Shown here piece after piece: positions 6,665 through 13,007 of a DNA stretch of 13,007 bases (the stretch's first letter is position 1; each line of letters starts with the position of its first letter). The DNA comes from Candidatus Hydrogenedentota bacterium. GTDB taxonomy: Bacteria; Hydrogenedentota; Hydrogenedentia; Hydrogenedentales; CAITNO01. The position numbers were made by a program, and so were the translations under genes. The notes under the pieces are model-generated. The model was not told where the DNA came from. It saw nothing but the letters and a program-made list of their open reading frames with translations, and did no database searches. Location: assembly GCA_022710255.1 (NCBI GenBank), contig JAKLHG010000043.1:1-13007 (forward strand), in the 5' to 3' direction.

Positions 6665-7925
6665 ATAGCGCCCATCGCTGGTCCTCGGCGAGCACGACCT
6701 TTTCCTGTTCGCGGATGAAGCGGCAGGGGTCGTTGGTAAAGGGGATGTCCCGGATGGGTCGCACTTCCTCCATGCCGAAGAACTCCGCGTAGTCGCCGTG
6801 GAACCCGTCGCAGATCTCGCGGGCGTTGCACATGGCACATTGGTCGTCGTATTTGTAGTTGCAGTCTTCCCGCGCGCGGGTGACGGCTTCGTTGCGGTAG
6901 AGGGTCTCTTTGCCGACGGCGAGTTGCTGTGTCCGGGCCAGCACGCGCTGGGCCCGGTACTTGAGTCCCCGTCGGAAGGGGCTGCGTTCATAAGCGTCGC
7001 GCAGGTGTGCGGCGTCGGCGCAGTACAGGCGTCGCGCGCCCGCGCCCAGCCTGAAGGGCGGCGCCGGGTTCCCGTCACGCATCATCTGGGTGGCCATCAT
7101 GGTCCACAGCCAGCTTTGATAATCCCATTCGTGCAGGTCATAGGAGAGCTGCTGGTAATTGTAGAAGTTCTTGCGGTGTCGCGGTTCGGCCAGACACAGG
7201 GGCAGGTAGCGTACATTCACCTCGACGCCCGCCTCTTCGAGCCGGTCCATGGCCGCCGTGAGCGCGGGCATGATATCGCTGTAGCGCGGCACCGTTTCGG
7301 TGCGGCGGCGACCGGTCTCCTGGTCGTTGAAGGGATTGAAGGCGATATAGTTCATGGCGAGGGCGCCGTAGTCGATGGCTTTTTGCGCCACCTCTTCCAG
7401 GGTGCGCACGACGGGCTTGCTCATGGTACAGTTCAGGCGGAAGGGGAACCGGAGCGCCCGCATCTGTTCGATGGCAGCCATGATTTTGGTGTACGCGCCG
7501 TTTACGCCGACCACCTCGTCGTGGATGTCACCGGCGCCGTGCAGGCTCACCAGGAAATCCCGGAGCCCGGCGTCCCGGTAACGGGCGACCTCGTTCGTCT
7601 TCGCCAGCATGAGCCCGTTGGTGATGAGGGTCGGATACAGGCCGATCCTGGCGCAATGGCTGACCAGCGGCAGGATATCCTGGTACACGGTGGGCTCGCC
7701 GCCCTGAATGTCCACGGACCGATTGCCGTAGAAATGGCGCAAGGTATCCATGATGCGGCGCGCCTTGTCCAGGGACATGAAGGCATGCTCGGGATGCTTG
7801 TGGTCCTCGATGCGGTTGATGAAGTAACAGAAATAGCACCGCTGATTGCAGGTCTGGCCCAGCCAGACCACGCCGCGGCGGGTCAGCACCCGCCGGGTGG
7901 TTTTTTGTACTGCTGTCGGCTCCAT
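6663..7925 (-). CDS. Radical SAM enzyme with SPASM-like C-terminal cysteines
   Basis: A 420-residue enzyme with the canonical [4Fe-4S]/SAM site C26-NQR-C30-YF-C33 and the SAM-binding GGEP (75-78), followed by a TIM-barrel-like domain with SLHG (127-130) and AFNPF (195-199). The C-terminal part carries C355 and C363-AM-C366-NAREI-C372-DG, consistent with an auxiliary iron-sulfur cluster of the SPASM/twitch type, which many peptide- and sugar-modifying radical SAM enzymes possess. An insertion of about 100 residues (roughly 250-350, rich in Y, W and R) separates barrel and cysteines. The ATG lies 9 bp after the ABC gene's stop. The Shine-Dalgarno AAGGG overlaps that TAA, implying translational coupling. 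The gene is expected to act on a glycan or peptide precursor handled by its neighbours; the substrate cannot be deduced. No short precursor-peptide gene was found nearby, which makes a RiPP role less likely. Confidence 0.85.
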   Translation of the reverse strand: MEPTAVQKTTRRVLTRRGVVWLGQTCNQRCYFCYFINRIEDHKHPEHAFMSLDKARRIMDTLRHFYGNRSVDIQGGEPTVYQDILPLVSHCARIGLYPTLITNGLMLAKTNEVARYRDAGLRDFLVSLHGAGDIHDEVVGVNGAYTKIMAAIEQMRALRFPFRLNCTMSKPVVRTLEEVAQKAIDYGALAMNYIAFNPFNDQETGRRRTETVPRYSDIMPALTAAMDRLEEAGVEVNVRYLPLCLAEPRHRKNFYNYQQLSYDLHEWDYQSWLWTMMATQMMRDGNPAPPFRLGAGARRLYCADAAHLRDAYERSPFRRGLKYRAQRVLARTQQLAVGKETLYRNEAVTRAREDCNYKYDDQCAMCNAREICDGFHGDYAEFFGMEEVRPIRDIPFTNDPCRFIREQEKVVLAEDQRWAL

Positions 7926-7934
7926 GGGATGCCC

Positions 7935-10022
7935 TTATTCCGGCGCGGCTGCGGCCGCGTCTTCCACACCGATCGTGCCTGAAAAGTATACCTGTTTTCC
8001 CGGGGCGAAACGGAGGCGCCCGGGCCCGGACGGGCATAGCGCCTGGAGCACCCGGGCATGCTCCGCGAAGGAGGTGTTCAGCGCGGTCATGCGCACGGGC
8101 GGCGCCGCCTCGTCCGTCCTGAGGTATACGGCGTGCAGCGAATCGCCTTGCGCGGTGATGAACGTGCCGGCGTCATACCGGCGGTTACAGTGTATCCAAT
8201 TGGCCAGGGCGGCGTCATATTCGGGGAACTCCGCCGCCTCATAGTCCGTTTTCCAGCGGCGGTACCGCGCGGGCAACACGACGCTGGTGTGGTATTCCTG
8301 GACCTCCAGTTCCTCCCGGACGTCCAGCATGATGCGCAGGGCGACAGCGTTTTCCCGGCGCGTGATTTCCCACTCCTGGGCGAAGGGAAAGCGCCGTGAC
8401 TCGCCCCGCAGCCGGATGCCGCCGGGTATGGCTTCCACGTCTCCCCAGAACAGATGCTGGCTGTCGTTCCACAGCTGGTTGATGAGCATGGTGGCGTACA
8501 CGTGCAGGTAGGCAGTCAGTTCAGCGCCATCCCAGGACAGCCGTATCCGCCCCTTGTCGAAGCGCGCGCTCAAGCGCCCGCAGTCGAGGATGCGGTCCAG
8601 GCTGGTTCGCTTTTCCACCTCGTCACGGGGCACGTTCATTTCCATGGCGATTTCGAGAAGCGGGTGTACGCCCCTGGCGAAGCTGCGGTCCGTTTCGGGG
8701 AAGTGTGCCGTCGCGCACAGCACTCTGCCATGGTTCATGTAACTCGTGTTCGCCCAGAACAGGCTGAAGAAGGGGTTTTCCCGGCGCAGATGAAAGACGA
8801 GGGGCGGCAGGGCGTCCCCATCGTCCGGCAACACGGCGGTCACGGGGGTTTTCATTTCCTGCGCCACGACAACGTTCCACTCGGTGTCGGCGGGCGTGAT
8901 TTGCGGGAAATCGCCCGAAACGTCCCCGTAGATCCACCGGGTGTACGCGGCGGGCAGAAACAGTTGGGCGGTGATTTCGGCCAGGGCACAGTCTCGCTCC
9001 GCCTCTATCGCGACGGTCCAGACAAAACGGCCGCCGTCAAAACGCAGGCGCCACAGGAGGCGCAGGGGCAGCCGCATCATTCTGCCCGCGATGCGGCACC
9101 CGTCCGGGCCGCCCTCGACCACTTCCCAATCCGCGTCCGTGCTGGTGTGGCGCTGTTCCAGCGAGGCCAGTTCCATGCGGAAACCGTCGGCCGCGCTGAC
9201 CTCTTCCCCGCAGTGGAACACGGCGATGCGCCCGTCGCAATGGACGGCTTCGTCTTCGCCCGCCGCAAAGGTGTGGACGCCCTTGTCGCGGCCGACTTGG
9301 CGCAGGTACCAGGTGATGGTTTTCTGCGGCGTGTCACGCTGTACCATGCGCCCCTTGTCCAGCAGGACGATGCGCTCGCACAGGGTGTTGACGAAACCCA
9401 GGTCGTGGGATACGAAGACGATGGTCTTGCCCTGTTCGCGCAGTTCACCGATTTTGGCGCGGCACTTGCGCTGGAATTCGGCATCGCCGACGGCCAGCAC
9501 CTCGTCCGCCAGGAAGATATCGGGATTCACGAAAGCGGCCACGGAGAAGGCGATGCGCACATACATCCCGCTCGAATAGGTCTCCACCGGCTGGTCAATA
9601 AAGGCGCCGATTCCGGAGAAGCCTACAATGTCGTCGTACACGGCGTCCACTTGGGCGTGGCGCATGCCGAGGAGCCCCGCGTTGAGATAAATGTTTTCCC
9701 GGCCCGAGAGCACGGGATTGAACCCGGCGCCGAGTTCCAGGAGGGAGGCGACCCGGCCGCGCACGTGCGCGACGCCTGACGTGGGGAGGGTGACCCCCGC
9801 GATGATGCTGAGCAGGGTGCTTTTTCCCGAGCCGTTCCGGCCGATAATGCCGAGGGATTCGCCCGGCGCCACATTGAGGGAAATATCGTGCAGCGCGGTG
9901 AACCTTTCTTCCCGGCGTCCGCGCAGCCAGTCGCCGAACCCGCCGCGTCCCCGCAGGTCGCGGCTGCCGCGGCGGGCGGGAAAGGTTTTGGTCACCTGTT
10001 CTAGTTGAATGATGGCGGTCAT
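7935..10022 (-). CDS. Wzt-like ABC exporter ATPase with duplicated C-terminal beta domain
   Basis: The N-terminal ~245 residues are an ABC nucleotide-binding domain of the polysaccharide/teichoic-acid export class (Wzt, TagH): Walker A GRNGSGKST (61-69), LLELGAGFNPVLSGREN (94-110), signature YSSGMYVRIAFS (149-160), Walker B IFLADE (169-174) and the H-loop SHD (205-207). Known relatives power export of finished glycans, and Wzt-type C-terminal domains can bind the glycan end. Here the C-terminal region is about 450 residues, far longer than usual. It contains two related copies: GRIAVFHCGEE at 264 against GRIRLSWDGAE at 491, LPAAYTRW at 356 against LPARYRRW at 583, and NTSYMNHGRVL at 425 against NTSFAEHARVL at 649. 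No permease gene is adjacent. It is the first gene of the minus-strand cluster. The Shine-Dalgarno sequence upstream of the ATG is weak. ATPase class is secure; the C-terminal role is inferred. Confidence 0.9.
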   Translation of the reverse strand: MTAIIQLEQVTKTFPARRGSRDLRGRGGFGDWLRGRREERFTALHDISLNVAPGESLGIIGRNGSGKSTLLSIIAGVTLPTSGVAHVRGRVASLLELGAGFNPVLSGRENIYLNAGLLGMRHAQVDAVYDDIVGFSGIGAFIDQPVETYSSGMYVRIAFSVAAFVNPDIFLADEVLAVGDAEFQRKCRAKIGELREQGKTIVFVSHDLGFVNTLCERIVLLDKGRMVQRDTPQKTITWYLRQVGRDKGVHTFAAGEDEAVHCDGRIAVFHCGEEVSAADGFRMELASLEQRHTSTDADWEVVEGGPDGCRIAGRMMRLPLRLLWRLRFDGGRFVWTVAIEAERDCALAEITAQLFLPAAYTRWIYGDVSGDFPQITPADTEWNVVVAQEMKTPVTAVLPDDGDALPPLVFHLRRENPFFSLFWANTSYMNHGRVLCATAHFPETDRSFARGVHPLLEIAMEMNVPRDEVEKRTSLDRILDCGRLSARFDKGRIRLSWDGAELTAYLHVYATMLINQLWNDSQHLFWGDVEAIPGGIRLRGESRRFPFAQEWEITRRENAVALRIMLDVREELEVQEYHTSVVLPARYRRWKTDYEAAEFPEYDAALANWIHCNRRYDAGTFITAQGDSLHAVYLRTDEAAPPVRMTALNTSFAEHARVLQALCPSGPGRLRFAPGKQVYFSGTIGVEDAAAAAPE

Positions 10023-10127
10023 GAATACTTCACTGCTTGCAGCGGTGGTTTGGCCCGGGCCGGGCGCCGCGGCGCGGGAACACGGCTTTTCCTTTTATAC
10101 GGTCGCGGCAGGGAGGCTACCGCACCC

Positions 10128-10150
10128 GGAGCGCTGCCTTCAGCGGCTCC
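10128..10150 (-). other. Predicted 5'-leader stem-loop of the ABC-rSAM-GT transcript
   Basis: GGAGCGCTG (10128-10136) pairs with CAGCG-G-CTCC (10141-10150) with one bulged G and a 4-nt loop. It lies immediately downstream, in the direction of minus-strand transcription, of the candidate -10 box at 10156-10161, so it would form at the extreme 5' end of the mRNA, about 105 nt before the ABC start codon. No T-run follows, so it is not an obvious terminator. A stabilising 5' hairpin is one reading, chance in GC-rich DNA another. Confidence 0.35.
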
Positions 10151-10155
10151 GCCCT

Positions 10156-10184
10156 AGTGTAGCAATCTTGCGGCGGTGCCGCAA
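10156..10184 (-). promoter_or_regulatory. Candidate sigma-70 promoter for the three-gene cluster
   Basis: On the minus strand TTGCGG (10184-10179) and TACACT (10161-10156) are separated by exactly 17 bp, each matching four of six consensus bases. The -35 box lies inside a perfect inverted repeat, TTGCGGC-GGT-GCCGCAA (10168-10184), which could be a binding site for a regulator. It sits in the 200-bp gap between the histidine kinase stop and the ABC start, the only long gap where this cluster could have its own promoter. Confidence 0.35.
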
Positions 10185-10222
10185 AACGCCGACGCGGGCG
10201 CTTTGTCCGGGAAACGGCGCAG

Positions 10223-13007
10223 TCATGCTTCCGGGGGCGCGGGCATGCCGGTGTTCCGCTGGAGCAGCAGTGTCTTCAGTGTCGCGAGAACTTCCCGCAT
10301 GCGGAAGGGTTTGGAAATATAGCCGTCGGCGCCCGCCTGCAGGATGGACTCTTTGTCCTCCGCGAAGGCCGATGCCGTCTCGGCGATGATGACGGTCTGT
10401 TTCCCTTTTTCGGTGGCCTTGATGCGCCGGATGGCCTCGTACCCGTCCATGACGGGCATACGCATGTCCATCAGCACGGCATCGGGCGCCCACCGCTCGA
10501 ACAGTTCCACGGCGTCGCGGCCGTTTCCGGCCTCTTCGAGTTCATAGCCCGCGGCCGCGAGCAAGTCGCGCAGCAGGCCGCGCATGTCGGCGTTGTCGTC
10601 CACAATCAGTACGCGGGGCCGCGCGGCGGCCGGATCGGGGGCCGTCTCGTTTTCCTCCTCCAGGGGGGGCACCGCCTCGCTTTCCTCGGCAAGGGTCATC
10701 GGGACGCTGAACCGGAAACAACTGCCCCGGCCGACGGCGCTCTCCACGGAGAGTTCGCCGCCCATGGCCTCCACCAGGCGCCGGCTGATGGCCAGGCCCA
10801 GCCCGGCGCCGCCGCTGCGGCGGCTCGCCTCCGTTTGCCGGAAGCCGCAAAAAAGATGGTCCAGTTCCTCCTGCGGAATACCGGGCCCGCTGTCTTCCAC
10901 CTCGACCAGGAGGCGCACCTCACGGGAGCCGCTTTCCATTGATTCGGGGCCGGACTCCGCCCCGACCCGCATGATGACGCTGCCCGCCCCGGTAAACTTC
11001 ACGGCATTGCCTAGCAGGTTGATGAATATCTGGCGCAGTTTGGACGCGTCGGCCTTGACAAAGGAGGGAACGTTGTCCTGGCAATCCAGGGCGAAGCCCA
11101 GTCCCTTGGCCTCGGCGGAAAAGCGGAACATGCGGTCGAAATCCTCCAGCATATCGCGCAGGCAGAAGGCGGTGGGGTTCAGTTCCACCCTTCCGGCCTC
11201 GATCCGGGACAGGTCCAGGATCTCATTAATCAGGGCCAGCAAATGCTCTCCGCTGCGGTAGATGGTCGTGATTTCTTCCAGCTGCTTTTCCGTAAGGGAG
11301 CCGTCCCGTTTCAGTAACTGGGCATACCCGATGATGGCATTGAGCGGGGTTCGTATCTCGTGGCTCATGTTTGCCAGGAACCGGGTCTTTGCGTTGTTGG
11401 CCTCCTCGGCCACGACCGCCATTTGCTGAGCATGCTCGGTTGCCTCCTCGAGGTGGCGGTTCATTTCGCGCAGCGATTCTTCCGCCAGTTTGCGGGCGGT
11501 AATGTCCACTTCCACGCCGTCCCACGCCATCGTGCCGTCGGCCCGTTGGCGCGGCGTGGAGGCATACTCGAACCAGCGTATGCGCCCGCTGGGCAGCCGG
11601 CTTTGCACCTCCGTGCGTACCGGGAGTTTTTTCATCAGGGCATCTTTTTCCAGGGCCTCCACGATGGCGCGGTATTCGGGAAGTACCTGCCCGTAGAGTT
11701 TTTCCGGGTCTCTTTTCACGTCCTCGGCGGAAACTTCATTGAGGCGTTCCACGCCATGGCCGACATAGGTAAACTTCCGGGCGCCGTCCACCTCGCCCAC
11801 CACCTGGTAAACCACGGCATTGGGGAGGTTGTCCGCCAGGTTGTGCAATTGCTGTTCGCTTTCCCGCAGGGCCAGCTGGGTGTGTCGATGTTTTTCAAGC
11901 TCCTCCTGCAGTTGCGCGGTCCGTTCCTGGACCCGACGCTCCAGCAGGCCATGGGCGTCGCGCAGTTTCTGTTCATCCTGCTTGCGGTCGGTAATGTCCC
12001 GGACGACCGCCTGCAGCATGGGCCGGCCGTCCATATGCATGCGGGAAAGGCGTATCTCGGCCGGGAACTCCACCCCGGTGTCAGTCCGCCGATGGATCCA
12101 TTCGAATTGATAAAAGCCTTTTTCCAGCGCTTCGGCAATACGTCGGTTGGCGAGCGTATGCGAATCGATACCGCACGGCTGATACGGGGGAGAAACGTCC
12201 GCCGGATGCATCTTGCAGAATTCCGCCACGTTGCGGCATCCGAACATGGCCAGGGTCGCTGGATTGGCGTCAAAAAAGGTTCTTTCGTCCAGCAGCATCA
12301 CCGCATCCCGGGTGGACTCAAACAGCACGCGATACCGGGTTTCATAGCGCGCCAGGGCGGCCTCCGCCTGTTTGCGCGCACTGATATCCTTCACAATCGC
12401 CATAACGGCGGAGCGCCCGTCAACTTTGAGGCGGGAAAGAAAGACTTCCGCAGGGAATTCCCTGCCGTCGTCACACCGCTTGTGTACCCACTCGAAGCGG
12501 TTTGCCCCGTACGAGAGGGCGGTCGCGATGTGCCGGGTGGACTGAAGCACAGAGTCCATACCGTTGGGCTGGCGGGGCGGCGACAAGTCCGCGGGATGCT
12601 TGGTACAAAACTCCGCCGCGTTGCTGCAGCCGAACATCTTCACCGTAGCCTCGTTGCAGTCGAAAAAGCTCTTGTCATCCAACAACATGACGGCATCGCC
12701 GGTGGACTCGTAAAGCGCACGGTACCGCGTTTCATACTTCGCCAGCGCGTCCTCTGTCTGCCTGTGTTCCGAAATATCGGACACGACCATACGGCAGATT
12801 CCGGCCCTGTCCTTGTCCCTGGCGGCAACCGCTCCCAGGCGGACCCAGAAGGGATGTGTTTCCGAGCGCACCATGCGCAGTTCGACCAGTTGCGGCTGGC
12901 TGGAGGCGAATATGCGCACCGTATACTGGTCGAACAGGTGCCTGTCTTCGGGCTGGATAAAGGTGCGGGCCGGGATCACTACGCCGGAGGAAGTGATCAG
13001 GAGCACG
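10223..13007 (-). CDS. Multi-PAS hybrid sensor histidine kinase (5' end outside window)
   Basis: A signalling kinase with at least 928 residues visible; the frame is open at the window edge, so the true start lies beyond it and the first PAS domain is cut. Numbering from the first GTG codon at 13006: end of a PAS/PAC (~1-85); two closely related PAS domains at ~90-215 and ~220-345 with an exact 130-residue offset (YETRY at 91 and 221); a short coiled coil (~345-385); another PAS (~384-510); a HisKA dimerisation helix with H549 in MSHEIRTPLN; an ATPase domain with N-box NLLGNAVKF (663-671), DSGPGIP (705-711) and GGAGLGLAIS (732-741); and a receiver domain with DD 803-804, phospho-acceptor D847 in LMDMRMP, T877 and K899. 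All catalytic residues are present. No transmembrane segment is visible in this part. No separate response regulator lies beside it, so its output partner is unknown, and a role in controlling the adjacent glycan cluster is speculative. Confidence 0.92.
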   Translation of the reverse strand, partial: VLLITSSGVVIPARTFIQPEDRHLFDQYTVRIFASSQPQLVELRMVRSETHPFWVRLGAVAARDKDRAGICRMVVSDISEHRQTEDALAKYETRYRALYESTGDAVMLLDDKSFFDCNEATVKMFGCSNAAEFCTKHPADLSPPRQPNGMDSVLQSTRHIATALSYGANRFEWVHKRCDDGREFPAEVFLSRLKVDGRSAVMAIVKDISARKQAEAALARYETRYRVLFESTRDAVMLLDERTFFDANPATLAMFGCRNVAEFCKMHPADVSPPYQPCGIDSHTLANRRIAEALEKGFYQFEWIHRRTDTGVEFPAEIRLSRMHMDGRPMLQAVVRDITDRKQDEQKLRDAHGLLERRVQERTAQLQEELEKHRHTQLALRESEQQLHNLADNLPNAVVYQVVGEVDGARKFTYVGHGVERLNEVSAEDVKRDPEKLYGQVLPEYRAIVEALEKDALMKKLPVRTEVQSRLPSGRIRWFEYASTPRQRADGTMAWDGVEVDITARKLAEESLREMNRHLEEATEHAQQMAVVAEEANNAKTRFLANMSHEIRTPLNAIIGYAQLLKRDGSLTEKQLEEITTIYRSGEHLLALINEILDLSRIEAGRVELNPTAFCLRDMLEDFDRMFRFSAEAKGLGFALDCQDNVPSFVKADASKLRQIFINLLGNAVKFTGAGSVIMRVGAESGPESMESGSREVRLLVEVEDSGPGIPQEELDHLFCGFRQTEASRRSGGAGLGLAISRRLVEAMGGELSVESAVGRGSCFRFSVPMTLAEESEAVPPLEEENETAPDPAAARPRVLIVDDNADMRGLLRDLLAAAGYELEEAGNGRDAVELFERWAPDAVLMDMRMPVMDGYEAIRRIKATEKGKQTVIIAETASAFAEDKESILQAGADGYISKPFRMREVLATLKTLLLQRNTGMPAPPEA

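Noticed and set aside
6798..7982. Plus-strand open frame of 394 codons over the radical SAM gene
   Set aside because: Antisense shadow of a gene with complete CxxxCxxC, GGEP and SPASM-like motifs; no recognisable domain of its own.
8454..9779. Plus-strand open frame of 441 codons over the ABC ATPase
   Set aside because: Antisense shadow; the minus strand has all ABC motifs in order.
4088..10022. RiPP biosynthesis cluster
   Set aside because: A SPASM radical SAM enzyme beside an ABC ATPase is suggestive, but no short precursor-peptide gene, protease or peptide-exporter membrane domain is visible; the ATPase is of the glycan-export class.
10168..10184. Intrinsic terminator of the histidine kinase gene
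   Set aside because: The 7-bp stem is perfect, but no T-run follows it on the minus strand (GATTGCTAC follows); a promoter or operator reading fits better.

Overview
The window appears to come from a bacterium with a GC-rich backbone. The right-hand two thirds (about 4,090 to the end) is strongly GC-biased, with GC-rich third codon positions. A Wzt-type ABC ATPase and a GT2 glycosyltransferase suggest a surface-glycan-making, probably Gram-negative-type cell. I cannot name the lineage; there is no rRNA, tRNA or housekeeping marker. The left third (1-4,000) is visibly more AT-rich, carries palindromic repeats and a restriction system, and looks like acquired accessory DNA.

Layout. Positions 1-852 hold no convincing gene, but contain two matched 70-nt palindromic elements with identical arms and different 35-nt centres, a partial third copy, and a repeat-like stretch with a perfect 9-bp hairpin. 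Positions 853-1056 are a short reading frame broken by an in-frame TAA. Positions 1091-3959 (+) encode a two-gene McrBC-type modification-dependent restriction system: an McrB-like AAA+ NTPase with an unusual N-terminal half, and an McrC-like PD-(D/E)XK nuclease starting at a TTG inside the mcrB end. A short hairpin-bearing gap (3960-4087) separates this pair from a convergent minus-strand cluster.

The minus-strand cluster, read from 10022 down to 4088, has three genes: a Wzt-like ABC ATPase with an exceptionally long, internally duplicated C-terminal region; a SPASM-type radical SAM enzyme starting 9 bp after it; and a 789-residue protein. That protein joins a catalytically dead radical-SAM-like module (a paralogue of its neighbour, by my alignment), a LamG-like beta domain, and a GT2 glycosyltransferase. 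A 175-bp tandem/inverted repeat element fills almost all of the gap between the last two genes. A candidate promoter and a 5'-leader hairpin lie upstream of the ABC gene. No ABC-2 permease is present on either side, so the export partner must be elsewhere. The most plausible reading is a surface-glycan (or glycosylated product) biosynthesis unit. In it the radical SAM enzyme modifies a precursor, the fusion protein transfers sugar, and the duplicated beta domains of the ATPase recognise the finished product. The substrate is unknown.

The right edge (10223-13007, minus strand) is the 3' part of a large multi-PAS hybrid sensor histidine kinase whose N-terminus lies outside the window. It may be independent of the glycan cluster.
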